Positions 1 to 10,120 of a stretch of 64,000 nt of DNA are shown piece after piece. The stretch is from contig NC_017735.1 of the NCBI RefSeq assembly GCF_000259275.1, positions 1,364,001 through 1,428,000 on the forward strand, in the 5' to 3' direction. The notes under the pieces were generated by a model that saw only the letters and a list, made by a program, of their open reading frames with translations, made no database searches and was not told where the DNA came from. A program made the translations under genes and the position numbers. How positions within the stretch are numbered: position 1 is the first letter of the stretch; each line of letters begins with the position of its first letter. This DNA is from Helicobacter cetorum MIT 99-5656 (GTDB lineage Bacteria; Campylobacterota; Campylobacteria; Campylobacterales; Helicobacteraceae).

Positions 1-1
1 A

Positions 2-211
2 GGCTCAGAGCCTTTGTGGGTTAGAGAAATCAACAAGGAAGAATTTGATGGCATTTTAGAGACCACTAATAAGTGGAGTAGAGCCTTTTTAATCGCCTTT
101 GACAAACTAGACTATTTGGCAGTCAAAGAAGCTAAGCTAGAATTAGATGCGTATAGCTTAGGCACCATTATTTTTAATTTCGCTTATCAAGTTCCTTTAC
201 CACAATTTTAA
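2..211 (+). CDS. Conserved hypothetical protein, 5' end outside window
   Basis: The reading frame is open from the first bases of the window, so the gene starts upstream and only its last 70 or so codons are visible. It ends in a stop that directly abuts the start of tlyA (ATG at 211). In H. pylori the gene before tlyA is the small conserved hypothetical HP1085, and position and length fit that. No motif, signal peptide or membrane segment is visible in the part present, so no function is offered. Translational coupling to tlyA is likely from the zero spacing. Confidence 0.6.
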   Translation, partial: GSEPLWVREINKEEFDGILETTNKWSRAFLIAFDKLDYLAVKEAKLELDAYSLGTIIFNFAYQVPLPQF

Positions 212-918
212 TGCGATTAGATTACGCCCTTTTTAACCAAAATTTAGTGAATAGTAGAGAAAAAGCCAAGGCTTTAATTTTAAAAAAACAAGTTTTAGTC
301 AATAAGGTAGTAATCTCTAAACCATCTTTTATGATTAAAGATAATGATGAAATTGAACTCATCGCTAAAAATCTGTTTGTCAGTAGGGCTGGGGAAAAAT
401 TAGGGGCTTTTTTAGAAACTCATAGCATAGATTTTAAAGATAAGATTATTTTAGATGTGGGAGCGAGTAAGGGGGGCTTTAGCGAAGTTTCTCTTTTAAA
501 AGGGGCTAAAAAAGTGCTGTGCGTTGATGTGGGGAAAATGCAATTAGATGAGAGTTTAAAAGATAACAAACGCATAGAGTGTTATGAAGAATGCGATATT
601 AGAGCCTTTAAAACGCTAGAAAAAATTGATTTACTACTTTGTGATGTGAGCTTTATTTCATTATATTGTATTTTAGAAGCGATTTTAGCTTTAAGCAGTG
701 AGTTTTTGGTGCTTTTCAAACCACAATTTGAAGTGGGTAGGAATGTAAAACGCAATAAAAAAGGGGTTGTTATGGATACAAAAGCCATTTTTAACGCCTT
801 AGAAAACTTTAAAAACCATTTAAGAACACAGAATATGCAAGTTTTAAATATTCAAGAAAGCTTAGTGAAAGGTAAAAACGGGAATGTTGAATTTTTTATC
901 CATTTCAAGCGAACCTAA
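211..918 (+). CDS. tlyA: TlyA-family rRNA 2'-O-methyltransferase / hemolysin homologue
   Basis: This 235-residue protein has the TlyA two-domain layout. An S4 RNA-binding domain covers residues 1-60. A Rossmann methyltransferase domain follows, with the SAM-binding loop DVGASKGGF at 82-90 and an FtsJ-like acidic strand (LLLCDVSFIS) near residue 145. Family members methylate ribosomal RNA ribose; in H. pylori the gene is also described as hemolysin-like. The gene starts where the preceding gene ends and its 3' end overlaps ribF by 35 bp, so tlyA-ribF-tkt-addB-ftsK form a tight plus-strand cluster in H. pylori order (HP1086 onward). Length is normal and no damage is visible. Confidence 0.93.
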   Translation: MRLDYALFNQNLVNSREKAKALILKKQVLVNKVVISKPSFMIKDNDEIELIAKNLFVSRAGEKLGAFLETHSIDFKDKIILDVGASKGGFSEVSLLKGAKKVLCVDVGKMQLDESLKDNKRIECYEECDIRAFKTLEKIDLLLCDVSFISLYCILEAILALSSEFLVLFKPQFEVGRNVKRNKKGVVMDTKAIFNALENFKNHLRTQNMQVLNIQESLVKGKNGNVEFFIHFKRT

Positions 919-1732
919 GATTAAAAGCCTAGCTATCGGTAAATTTGATGGCTTGCATTTAGGGCATAAGGCTCTTTTTAGAGAATTAAAAGACAAGAAA
1001 GCGCTTTTAATCATAGAAAAAGAAAATTATACTAAGGGCTATTTAACCCCCCTAAACTATCGCTCTAAACTTATTGATATGCCCTTATTTTTTGTGTTTT
1101 TAGAAAAAATTTCGCATTTGAGTGCTTTAGAATTTTTAGAGCTTTTAAAAAACAAGTTTCCACATTTAGAACGCCTAGTGGTAGGCTATGATTTTAGGTT
1201 TGGACATAAACGAGAAAACGATGCCTTATTTTTAAAAGAGCATTTCAAAGAGACGATTATTGTGCCTGAAGTGAAGATTGAAAATGTTAGCGTGCATTCT
1301 AAAATGATAAAACTAGCCTTAAATAGTGGGGACTTAATTTTAGCTAACAAACTCTTAGGTAGGCATTATGAAGTGCTTGGGGAAGTCATTAAGGGACAAG
1401 GCTTAGGGCATAGAGAATTAGTGCCTACTTTAAATTTGAAAACAAAAGATTTTATTCTTCCTAGCTTTGGAGTGTATGCAAGCTTAGCTAAGGTTGAAAA
1501 TCAAATTTATAAAAGCGCGAGTTTTTTGGGCAATCGCTTAAGCACGGATAAAAACTTCGCCATAGAATGCCATGTGCTTAATAGGACAATAGAAAACCCA
1601 CCCAAAGAACTCACTTTATCTTTTATTAAAAAAATAAGAGACAATATGCCCTTTAATTCTTTAGAAGAGCTTAAAAACCAAATTCAAAAAGACATTTTAA
1701 TTGCCAAAGAGATTTTAGACAATTTGTGTTAA
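884..1732 (+). CDS. ribF: Bifunctional riboflavin kinase / FMN adenylyltransferase
   Basis: RibF converts riboflavin to FMN and FMN to FAD. The N-terminal adenylyltransferase signature GKFDGLHLGH lies at residues 19-28. The flavokinase half starts around residue 165 with the conserved GxGxGHRELVPTLN-type stretch that binds flavin and ATP. At 282 residues the length matches Helicobacter RibF. The start at 884 lies inside the end of tlyA; this fits because the family N-terminus begins just before the GxFDG motif, and a later start would clip the first strand. Transcription and translation are probably coupled to tlyA. Confidence 0.93.
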   Translation: MLNFLSISSEPKIKSLAIGKFDGLHLGHKALFRELKDKKALLIIEKENYTKGYLTPLNYRSKLIDMPLFFVFLEKISHLSALEFLELLKNKFPHLERLVVGYDFRFGHKRENDALFLKEHFKETIIVPEVKIENVSVHSKMIKLALNSGDLILANKLLGRHYEVLGEVIKGQGLGHRELVPTLNLKTKDFILPSFGVYASLAKVENQIYKSASFLGNRLSTDKNFAIECHVLNRTIENPPKELTLSFIKKIRDNMPFNSLEELKNQIQKDILIAKEILDNLC

Positions 1733-1756
1733 AATGAACCCTAAAAAACTTTAAAA

Positions 1757-3694
1757 ATGGAAAAATTTATGCAATTTAGTAACACTGATTTAGAACGATT
1801 AAAGAGCATGGCCACTACACTACGCTTTTTGTGTGCGGATATGGTAGATAAGGCTAATAGTGGGCATCCGGGCGTGTGCTTGGGATTAGCTGATGTAATG
1901 GTAGTCTTAAGCTTGCATTTAAATCTCAACCCTACTAACCCTAAATGGCTTAATCGTGATAGATTAGTTTTTAGTGGGGGGCATGCAAGCGCATTAGCTT
2001 ATAGTTTGTTGCATTTATGGGGTTTTAATTTAAGCCTAGAAGATTTAAAGAATTTTAGGCAATTACATTCCAAAACGCCCGGACACCCCGAATTACACCA
2101 TACAGAAGGCATTGAAATCACTACAGGCCCTTTGGGGCAAGGCTTTGCTAATGCCGTAGGCTTTAGCATGGCTAGCAAATACGCTCAAAATCTCTTGAAT
2201 AAAGAAGTCATTTCTCATAAGGTCTATTGTTTGTGCGGAGATGGAGATTTGCAAGAAGGCATTAGCTATGAGAGTGCTTCAATAGCAGGACATCATAACC
2301 TTGAAAACTTAATTGTGATTTATGATAGCAACCAAATTAGTATTGAAGGCTCTACTCAAATTAGCTTTAGCGAAGATGTTAAAAGGCGTTTTTTAGCCCA
2401 AAATTGGGAAGTGCTAGAATGCGATGGGCATAACTATCAGGCTATTCATAATGCTTTAGAAAAGGCTAAAAAAACCACTAAACCCACTCTTTTAATCGCT
2501 CACACAACGATTGGTAAGGGAGCTATTGGCTTAGAAGGAAGCGAAAAAACACATGGCTCACCCTTAAATAAGGAAGTTTTAAAACAATCCAAAGAAAACG
2601 CTCATTTCAATCCTAATGAAAGTTTTGTCATTGATTCAAAAGTTAAAATGCATTTTGAAGAAATAAAGGTTAGGGGCATTAGCTTAGAAGCTTTATGGGA
2701 AAAATCCTTAAGCCCTAGCATAAAAGAAAAAATTCATGCTTTAGAGAATTTTGATTTTAATACTATCAACTACCCCACTTTTAAAGAAGGCGAGAGCCTA
2801 GCTACTAGAGTGAGTAATGGAATGATTTTAAACGCTATTGCCAAAGAGTATGAAGGCTTTTTAGGGGGGAGTGCGGATTTAGCCCCTTCTAATAACACAC
2901 ATTTAAAACATTCTAGTGATTTTCCTTTAGGACAAAACTTGCATTTTGGCATTAGAGAGCATGCTATGGGGGCTATTACTAACGCTCTAGCGGCTTATGG
3001 CTTGTTTGTGCCATTTTGTGCGACCTTTTTTGTATTTAGCGATTATTTAATGCCTAGCATGCGTTTAAGCGCTTTGATGAAATTAAAAGCCCTTTTTATC
3101 TTTACGCATGATAGTATCGGTGTGGGCGAAGATGGAGCCACACACCAACCCATAGAGCAACTAAGCCACTTACGCTCTTTAGTTAACTTCTATGCTTTTA
3201 GACCAAGCGATGCTTTTGAAAATATCGCTTGCATGCAGGTGGCATTAAGCTTAAATGCCCCTAGTGGCTTTATTTTATCTCGCCAAAACTTGCCTGTGCT
3301 TAATGAAGTGTCTAAAGAGCAAGTTTTAAAAGGGGCGTATGTTAAAAAACACGCTCAAAACCCTGTAATTACGCTCGTTGCAAGTGGGAGCGAAGTATCT
3401 CTCGCTCTAGAGAGTGCTAAAAAATTAGAACAAGCTAATATCCAAGCTCAAGTAGTGAGTGTGCCATGCTTTGATTTACTCATAGAACAAGATGAAAGCT
3501 ATTTTAAAGAGCTTTTTAAGGGTAAAGTCTTAGCGATTGAAGCGAGCCGTGGCTTAGAATGGTATCGTTTTGCTGATAAAATTATTAGCATGGATTGCTT
3601 TGGAAGCTCAGGCAAGGGCGATAAACTCTTTGAAAAATTTGGCTTTAATGTTGAAAATATTATTATTCAGGCTAAAGAATTGCTCAACGCATGA
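1757..3694 (+). CDS. tkt: Transketolase
   Basis: Transketolase moves two-carbon ketol units in the non-oxidative pentose phosphate pathway using thiamine diphosphate. Visible signatures are the N-terminal SGHPG stretch (residues 35-39) with its catalytic-site histidine, the TPP/magnesium motif GDGDLQEG at 161-168 followed by the DSNQIS segment, and the central FGIREHAMG pyrimidine-domain motif near residue 395. The 645 residues are full length for a bacterial enzyme. The first ATG at 1757 and a second in-frame ATG at 1769 are both possible starts. The stop overlaps the addB start by 4 bp (ATGA type), indicating translational coupling. Confidence 0.96.
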   Translation: MEKFMQFSNTDLERLKSMATTLRFLCADMVDKANSGHPGVCLGLADVMVVLSLHLNLNPTNPKWLNRDRLVFSGGHASALAYSLLHLWGFNLSLEDLKNFRQLHSKTPGHPELHHTEGIEITTGPLGQGFANAVGFSMASKYAQNLLNKEVISHKVYCLCGDGDLQEGISYESASIAGHHNLENLIVIYDSNQISIEGSTQISFSEDVKRRFLAQNWEVLECDGHNYQAIHNALEKAKKTTKPTLLIAHTTIGKGAIGLEGSEKTHGSPLNKEVLKQSKENAHFNPNESFVIDSKVKMHFEEIKVRGISLEALWEKSLSPSIKEKIHALENFDFNTINYPTFKEGESLATRVSNGMILNAIAKEYEGFLGGSADLAPSNNTHLKHSSDFPLGQNLHFGIREHAMGAITNALAAYGLFVPFCATFFVFSDYLMPSMRLSALMKLKALFIFTHDSIGVGEDGATHQPIEQLSHLRSLVNFYAFRPSDAFENIACMQVALSLNAPSGFILSRQNLPVLNEVSKEQVLKGAYVKKHAQNPVITLVASGSEVSLALESAKKLEQANIQAQVVSVPCFDLLIEQDESYFKELFKGKVLAIEASRGLEWYRFADKIISMDCFGSSGKGDKLFEKFGFNVENIIIQAKELLNA

Positions 3695-6009
3695 ATTTAG
3701 AAAAACTTTTTTCGCAAAAAGCCCCCCTATTTGTTTTTAGCTCTACAAGGCGTTTAAAAAACTTCTATTTAGAACAAGGCGAAGGGTTTTTGGATAATGC
3801 AATGAGCATGGGGAGCTTTTTTGAACAAGCTTTTTATATTCCTAATAAAAAGAAAATTCCTAAAAGTGTGCGTCAAATTTTAATGATAGACACCATTAAA
3901 GAAATTGCTAGAGAAAAAAGCACTATGCTTGAAGGGCTTTTGCTTTTTGAAAACAGCTTTTTGGGATACTTAGAAAGCACTTCTTTTTTATTTGATTTAT
4001 TTGATGAATTAAGCTCAGCTTGCATTAAACTTAATGAAATTTCTCTTAAAGACACTTACTTAGACTACGAACAGCACTTAGAAGTCTTAGAAATGATTCA
4101 TCAACGCTATGTCAAAAAGCTAGAAAAACTAGGGCTTTATGACAAGATTATGCAAGAAAAACCAAAGCTTTTAGAAGAATTTTTCACTCATTTTTCATCA
4201 ATTGAGTGGCATTTAGACGGCTTTATGAGCGTTTTTGAAAGACAATGTTTGCTAGAAGTCGCTCAACTAGTGCCTATTACTTTACACATCACTTGCGATA
4301 AATACAATCAAAAATTTTTAGAATTTTTAAATTTGAAATTAGAAGTAGATTGTGATTATTCTATAGATTTTAAAAGTCAAAAAATCCTTTCTGCAACCCC
4401 TAATACCAAAAAAATAGAACCACGCCTTTATGCAAACTCTAGCCCCTTAAAACAAAGTGCCTTGATTTTACAAACCATAGAAGAGTATTTGCAAAAAAAT
4501 AACGACCCTAATAAAATGGCGATTATCACTCCAGATGCTGATTTTTTACCCTTTTTAAAACTCTTAGACAAGCATAATAATTTGAATTTTGCTATGGGCT
4601 TGGGGGCTAAAAATTGCCCTTATTACACAGAGCTTAAGAATGAATTAGAAAAATTAGAAGAGAATGATTTTAATAATAACTTGACCCCCTTAGTTCATTT
4701 AGAAAATCTCACGCTTTCACTTTTAGAAAAGCAAAGCTCCAAAGAACGCACCTTATTAAAAGAAACGCATTCTAAAATCATACACCATTATCATTTATTA
4801 CAAGATACGCTTAAAAACTATAGCTTTAAGGATTTATTGCGTTTGTATTTGCAAGAATTTGAAGAGAATTATCGCCTAGATGATTCTAGTGGGGGTAAGG
4901 TGTGCGTTATGGATACCCTAGAGACAAGGGGCATGCATTTTGAAAAAATCGTTATCGCTAATTTTAATGAAACTAATGTGCCTAATCTTAAAGATTGCGA
5001 CTTGTTTTTAAACTCTAATTTGAGAAAATCGCTCGGCTTACCTACCTTATTAGATAAGAAAAACTTGCAAAAACACTACTACTACCAGCTCTTTAAAAAT
5101 TCTAAAGAAATTGTGCTTTCTTATATAGAGAGCGAAACTTCAAAAGTCTCTAACATGCTTTTAGAACTAGATTTAGACTTAGAGCCTATAAGAGACGCTT
5201 ACACGCTTTTTGCAAAAAGCACGCTTAAAGCCTACCAAGAAGAAGAAATCATTGACACCATTTCTGAAAAATTTTGCTTTAGTGCTAGCTCGCTAAACAC
5301 TTTTTTAACTTGCAAGCGTCAATTCTACTACCATTATATCAAGCAATTTAGAGAAAGCCCCAAAGAAGAAACTAATAGTGCTGTAGGTAGTTTGCTCCAT
5401 GAATTGCTAAAAATGGCTTATGAAGACAACAAAAACCCCCATTTATTAGAAGAAAGGCTTACTCAGCTCTTAGAAAAAAAAGAAAATATTACCCAAAAAG
5501 AGCGTTTAGACACTCTTGTAGCCATTAAAAAAATCCAAGCCTTTTATGCTAACGAGCAACAACGCTTTAGCGAAAAAATCAATATCCTTGAGCTTGAAAA
5601 GGGCTTTGAAACCACTATTAATAACATTACTTTCAAAGGACGCATAGATAGAATTGATAAAGATAATCATCATAACACCCTTTTATTAGACTATAAATTC
5701 AAATCCAAAGTAGAACCAAGCATGATTAAAACTTCCATAGATGAAATGCTTGAAACTTGCACGGATTATCAAATGGCTATTTATGCGTTCGCTCTTAAAA
5801 ATCTAGGCTATCAAGAGCCTATAAAAGCGTTCTTTTATGATTTAAGAAAAGGCGAGTTAGTGGAAGAAGAAGAGCTTATCTTAAAGGCTAAAATGAATCA
5901 TTTAGAGCATGTTCTTATCCCCCTACTCAAGCAAGAAATTGATTTTTCTAAGACTTTAGAAACTAAAGCTTGTGATTTTTGCTCTTTTAAAGATATGTGT
6001 AATAGATGA
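3691..6009 (+). CDS. addB: AddB-like helicase-nuclease subunit (recombinational repair)
   Basis: The 772-residue protein matches the H. pylori HP1089 (AddB) type. With AddA it processes double-strand ends for RecA loading. The C-terminal third carries a RecB-type PD-(D/E)XK nuclease, with the catalytic segment LLLDYKFKSK near residue 670. Cysteines expected to hold an iron-sulfur cluster are also present: one in TCKRQFYYHY (residue 542) and three in the final CDFCSFKDMC. The N-terminus does not show a clean Walker A box, so motor activity may rest with AddA. The gene overlaps tkt by 4 bp and ftsK by 4 bp. addA is not in this window. Confidence 0.85.
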   Translation: MNLEKLFSQKAPLFVFSSTRRLKNFYLEQGEGFLDNAMSMGSFFEQAFYIPNKKKIPKSVRQILMIDTIKEIAREKSTMLEGLLLFENSFLGYLESTSFLFDLFDELSSACIKLNEISLKDTYLDYEQHLEVLEMIHQRYVKKLEKLGLYDKIMQEKPKLLEEFFTHFSSIEWHLDGFMSVFERQCLLEVAQLVPITLHITCDKYNQKFLEFLNLKLEVDCDYSIDFKSQKILSATPNTKKIEPRLYANSSPLKQSALILQTIEEYLQKNNDPNKMAIITPDADFLPFLKLLDKHNNLNFAMGLGAKNCPYYTELKNELEKLEENDFNNNLTPLVHLENLTLSLLEKQSSKERTLLKETHSKIIHHYHLLQDTLKNYSFKDLLRLYLQEFEENYRLDDSSGGKVCVMDTLETRGMHFEKIVIANFNETNVPNLKDCDLFLNSNLRKSLGLPTLLDKKNLQKHYYYQLFKNSKEIVLSYIESETSKVSNMLLELDLDLEPIRDAYTLFAKSTLKAYQEEEIIDTISEKFCFSASSLNTFLTCKRQFYYHYIKQFRESPKEETNSAVGSLLHELLKMAYEDNKNPHLLEERLTQLLEKKENITQKERLDTLVAIKKIQAFYANEQQRFSEKINILELEKGFETTINNITFKGRIDRIDKDNHHNTLLLDYKFKSKVEPSMIKTSIDEMLETCTDYQMAIYAFALKNLGYQEPIKAFFYDLRKGELVEEEELILKAKMNHLEHVLIPLLKQEIDFSKTLETKACDFCSFKDMCNR

Positions 6010-8540
6010 AATCTAAAAAACTTTACTTAACTTTAGTAATAGGTGCGATTTTAGTGTTTCTAACCCTGTCTTCATGGCTAGGCAATAGCGGATTAGTGGG
6101 GCGTTTTGGGGTGTGGTTTGCTACGCTTAATAAAGAATATTTTGGGTATTTTTCATTCATTAATTTACCCTACTTAGCGTTCGTTTTGCTTCTTTTATCC
6201 AAGACTAAAAACCCCCCTACAGAAATCGTTTTGGAAAAAACTTTGGGGCATTTGTTAGGGGGTTTATCCCTATTGCTCTTACAATCTAGTTTTTTTAATG
6301 AAGGCGAAATCGGTAATAGCGTGTGCTTATTTTTACGCCCCCTTATAGGCAATTTTGGGCTTTATGCTCTCATCATACTTATGGCACTCATAGCTTATTT
6401 AATCCTTTTTAAATTACCGCCTAAAAACGCCCTTTTGTCTCCAAAACTACAAAATTTTTTCAAACAAGTTTATAAGCAATGCCTACAAGCCTTTAGCCCT
6501 AGCAAACACCCAAAAGAAAGCCTTGAAAAGACTTTGAATAAACAAGATAATACATTGCAAGAATCCCTAAAAGAGCTAGAAAACCAAGAATTAGAAAGTA
6601 GTCCTAAAGAAAGCAATGAAACCCTTCTAGCTATTCCTACTCCCTATAATAGCACTTTAAACAACATAGAAGCCCCCAAAGGCTTGGTTCAAATCTCTTC
6701 GCACACTCCCACTAACTACACTATTTATCCCAAGAGAAACAAGCTTGATGATTTATCTAGCCCTACTCAATCAGAACTAGAAAGCCCGCTTCAAAAAACT
6801 CTAACAGAACATAAAGAAATCAAACAAGAAGTTCAAGAAATAGAGCCTGCACACAAAAAAGAAACCCCTACCCCTATATCTACGCCCATAACAGAAGATA
6901 ACAACAAGGTAGAAAGCCCTAGCAAAGAAAATCCAAATTGCCCCACAAACACCCCACAAGAAAGAAAACAAGAGAGTCCACAAGAAGAAACACCAAAGCA
7001 ACCCAGACTAGAAGAAAATGCCCTAGACTTTAGCAAGATAACCCCCATAAGCCACAACACCAAGAAACCCATTGTGATTAAAGAATTGAGCGAAAATAAA
7101 GAAATGCTAGATGAATTAGAGTATGGCGAAGTGGAAAAGCCCAAAAATTATGAGCTTCCTACGACACAATTATTGAATGAAGTTTGTTTAAAAGACACTT
7201 CTTTAGATGAAAACGAAATTGACCAAAAAATCCAAGACTTATTAAGCAAGCTTCGCACTTTTAAAATTGATGGCGATATTATCCGCACCTATTCAGGCCC
7301 TATTGTTACGACCTTTGAGTTTCGCCCAGCCCCTAATGTGAAAGTGAGTCGTATTTTAGGCTTGAGCGATGATTTAGCGATGACTTTGTGTGCGGAATCT
7401 ATTCGTATCCAAGCCCCTATTAAGGGCAAAGATGTAGTCGGCATTGAGATTCCTAACTCTCAAAGCCAAATCATTTATCTAAGAGAGATTTTAGAGAGCG
7501 AATTGTTTCAAAAATCTAGCTCGCCTTTAACCCTAGCTTTAGGCAAAGACATTGTGGGTAACCCTTTCATCACGGATTTAAAAAAGCTCCCCCACCTACT
7601 TATTGCCGGCACTACAGGAAGTGGTAAAAGCGTGGGTGTGAATGCGATGATTTTATCCTTGCTCTATAAAAACCCCCCTGAGCAATTAAAGCTTGTGATG
7701 ATAGACCCCAAAATGGTAGAATTTAGCATTTATGCGGATATTCCGCATTTACTCACTCCCATTATCACTGACCCCAAAAAAGCTATAGGAGCTTTGCAAA
7801 GCGTGGCTAAAGAAATGGAACGCAGATATTCTTTAATGAGTGAATACAAGGTTAAAACCATAGATTCTTATAACGAACAGGCCAAAAATAATGGCGTTGA
7901 AGCGTTCCCTTATTTAATTGTAGTGATTGATGAATTAGCGGATTTAATGATGACAGGGGGTAAGGAAGCGGAGTTTCCCATTGCACGAATTGCACAAATG
8001 GGGCGAGCGAGTGGCTTGCACTTAATTGTAGCCACCCAACGCCCAAGCGTAGATGTCGTAACCGGTTTGATTAAAACCAATTTACCCTCAAGAGTGAGTT
8101 TTAGAGTTGGCACTAAAATTGATTCTAAAGTGATTTTAGACACTGATGGAGCTCAGAGTTTGTTAGGAAGGGGCGATATGCTCTTTACCCCCCCAGGCGT
8201 AAATGGATTAGTGCGTTTGCATGCCCCCTTTGCTACTGAAAATGAAATCAAAAGAATCGTAGATTTTATTAAGGCTCAAAAAGAAGTAGAATACGACAAA
8301 GATTTTCTACTAGAAGAATCACGCATGCCTTTAAATGTGTCTAGTAATCAAAGCGATGATATTTTAGAAAGAGCTAAAGCGGTGATTTTAGAAAAAAAGA
8401 TTACCTCTACAAGCTTTTTACAACGCCAATTAAAAATCGGCTATAACCAGGCCGCCACCATTACTGATGAATTAGAAGCTCAAGGCTTTTTATCTCCAAG
8501 AAACGCTAAGGGGAACAGAGAAATTTTACAAAACTCTTAA
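6006..8540 (+). CDS. ftsK: DNA translocase FtsK
   Basis: FtsK anchors at the division septum and pumps DNA toward the Xer/dif site. The 844-residue product has about four hydrophobic membrane segments in residues 1-140. A long low-complexity P/E/Q/N-rich linker follows (about 160-370). The RecA-like motor has Walker A GTTGSGKS near residue 535 and Walker B LIVVIDELADL near 640. A C-terminal winged-helix gamma domain occupies about the last 65 residues. All parts of a full FtsK are present. It is the last gene of the overlapping tlyA-ftsK cluster; about 110 bp of non-coding DNA separate it from kgtP. Confidence 0.95.
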   Translation: MKSKKLYLTLVIGAILVFLTLSSWLGNSGLVGRFGVWFATLNKEYFGYFSFINLPYLAFVLLLLSKTKNPPTEIVLEKTLGHLLGGLSLLLLQSSFFNEGEIGNSVCLFLRPLIGNFGLYALIILMALIAYLILFKLPPKNALLSPKLQNFFKQVYKQCLQAFSPSKHPKESLEKTLNKQDNTLQESLKELENQELESSPKESNETLLAIPTPYNSTLNNIEAPKGLVQISSHTPTNYTIYPKRNKLDDLSSPTQSELESPLQKTLTEHKEIKQEVQEIEPAHKKETPTPISTPITEDNNKVESPSKENPNCPTNTPQERKQESPQEETPKQPRLEENALDFSKITPISHNTKKPIVIKELSENKEMLDELEYGEVEKPKNYELPTTQLLNEVCLKDTSLDENEIDQKIQDLLSKLRTFKIDGDIIRTYSGPIVTTFEFRPAPNVKVSRILGLSDDLAMTLCAESIRIQAPIKGKDVVGIEIPNSQSQIIYLREILESELFQKSSSPLTLALGKDIVGNPFITDLKKLPHLLIAGTTGSGKSVGVNAMILSLLYKNPPEQLKLVMIDPKMVEFSIYADIPHLLTPIITDPKKAIGALQSVAKEMERRYSLMSEYKVKTIDSYNEQAKNNGVEAFPYLIVVIDELADLMMTGGKEAEFPIARIAQMGRASGLHLIVATQRPSVDVVTGLIKTNLPSRVSFRVGTKIDSKVILDTDGAQSLLGRGDMLFTPPGVNGLVRLHAPFATENEIKRIVDFIKAQKEVEYDKDFLLEESRMPLNVSSNQSDDILERAKAVILEKKITSTSFLQRQLKIGYNQAATITDELEAQGFLSPRNAKGNREILQNS

Positions 8541-8653
8541 AATGATTTCTTAAAGTTACCACCAAAAACACTTACTTAAATCTATCAGCAAGGATTATAC
8601 ATGTATCCTATCAGTAGTAGTAGAATCACCCAAACAAATACCAAGGATAGCCC

Positions 8654-9928
8654 ATGAACACTCATTTGCAAGAGCAAGCCACTAAAAAACCCCTAAAGTC
8701 TCTCTTAGCGGCTAGTTCGGGGAATTTAGTGGAATGGTATGACTTTTATATTTATGCATTCCTTGCCCCTTATTTCGCCAAAGAATTTACGCAAACAAAC
8801 GACCCTACCTTATCGCTCATATCAGCTTTTTTAGTTTTTATGTTAGGGTTCTTTATGCGACCTTTAGGGAGCTTATTTTTTGGTAAATTAGGCGATAAGA
8901 AAGGGCGTAAGACTTCAATGGTTTGCTCTATAATCCTTATGGCATTAGGCTCTTTTATGCTCGCCTTACTACCCACTAAAGAAATCGTTGGAGAATGGGC
9001 GTTTTTATTCTTGCTTTTTGCAAGGCTTTTACAAGGCTTTAGTGTAGGGGGAGAATATGGCGTAGTAGCAACTTATCTCTCTGAACTTGGTAAAAATGGT
9101 AAAAAAGGTTTTTATGGGTCTTTTCAGTATGTAACTTTGGTTGGGGGACAGCTCTTGGCTATTTTTTCACTCTTTATCGTTGAAAATATTTACACCCATG
9201 AACAAATCAGTGAATTTGCTTGGCGTTATTTATTTGGCTTAGGGGGAATATTAGCTTTGCTCTCACTCTTTTTAAGAAACACTATGGAAGAAACCCTAGA
9301 GAGCAAAGAAACCCATAAAAAATCTCATCGTGGTAGTTTAAAAGAATTACTCAACCACAAAAAAGCCCTTATGCTAGTCCTTGGAATCACTATGGGGGGA
9401 AGCTTATGCTTTTATACTTTCACCATCTATCTTAAGATTTTTTTAACTAATAGCTCTTCCTTTAGTGCTAAAGAGAGTAGCTTTATCATGCTTTTAGCAC
9501 TCACATATTTTATACTCTTACAGCCTTTATGCGGAACGCTTGCGGATAAAATCAAACGCCCCAAAATGCTGATGGTTTTTGGCATTATGGGACTTATTGT
9601 AACCCCTATCGTCTTCTATGGCATTAAAAATGCTACCCATATCTATGAAGCCTTGCTTTATGAAATGCTCGCATTAACAGCCATGAGCTTTTATACCTGT
9701 ATCGCTGGTGTTATTAAGGCCGAATTGTTTCCTTCTTATGTGCGTGCTTTAGGGGTGGGTCTAGCCTATGCGATTGCTAATGCACTTTTTGGGGGAAGTG
9801 CAAGCTATGTAGCACTACAATTCAAACAACATGGCTTTGAAGAAGGGTTTGTGGGCTATGTCATGTTTAGTATGTTAATATTTATAGTTATGGTTATTTT
9901 ATTTCCTAAAAAAACCTATATGAATTAA
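8654..9928 (+). CDS. kgtP: MFS dicarboxylate / alpha-ketoglutarate permease
   Basis: This 424-residue protein has twelve hydrophobic segments and the major-facilitator loop signature FGKLGDKKGRK after TM2 (about residues 76-87). The early segment GNLVEWYDFYIYAF is characteristic of the metabolite:H+ symporter subfamily that includes KgtP and ProP. The neighbours match H. pylori HP1091, annotated as alpha-ketoglutarate permease; substrate is inferred from that homology only. It sits alone between ftsK and the flagellar rod gene with non-coding DNA on both sides. Coding sequence looks intact. Confidence 0.85.
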   Translation: MNTHLQEQATKKPLKSLLAASSGNLVEWYDFYIYAFLAPYFAKEFTQTNDPTLSLISAFLVFMLGFFMRPLGSLFFGKLGDKKGRKTSMVCSIILMALGSFMLALLPTKEIVGEWAFLFLLFARLLQGFSVGGEYGVVATYLSELGKNGKKGFYGSFQYVTLVGGQLLAIFSLFIVENIYTHEQISEFAWRYLFGLGGILALLSLFLRNTMEETLESKETHKKSHRGSLKELLNHKKALMLVLGITMGGSLCFYTFTIYLKIFLTNSSSFSAKESSFIMLLALTYFILLQPLCGTLADKIKRPKMLMVFGIMGLIVTPIVFYGIKNATHIYEALLYEMLALTAMSFYTCIAGVIKAELFPSYVRALGVGLAYAIANALFGGSASYVALQFKQHGFEEGFVGYVMFSMLIFIVMVILFPKKTYMN

Positions 9929-10089
9929 ACTTACAATAAAGTAACTTTTTTATGCAATCCATTTAAGATATGACTCTTAAATGAGAGCTGATGTATCCTA
10001 AAGCCCACATTTTAAAATCTCTTCATTTTTATATAGGCTGTTTTAACATGAAAACCCACAATCAATGCATTCTGTTACTCAAAATCCGC

Positions 10090-10113
10090 TATAATCTTAC
10101 TTTTTAAAAGGAT
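10090..10113 (+). promoter_or_regulatory. Promoter -10 and ribosome site of flgG-type gene
   Basis: A perfect TATAAT lies at 10090-10095 and an AAGGA at 10109-10113, eight bases before the ATG at 10121. This fits a sigma-80 promoter with a start near 10102. No sigma-54 or sigma-28 box is seen here. Confidence 0.6.
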
Positions 10114-10120
10114 TTATTGC

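Noticed and set aside
6801..7144. Minus-strand frames opposite the ftsK linker
   Set aside because: They follow from the repetitive linker codons of ftsK and have no independent support.
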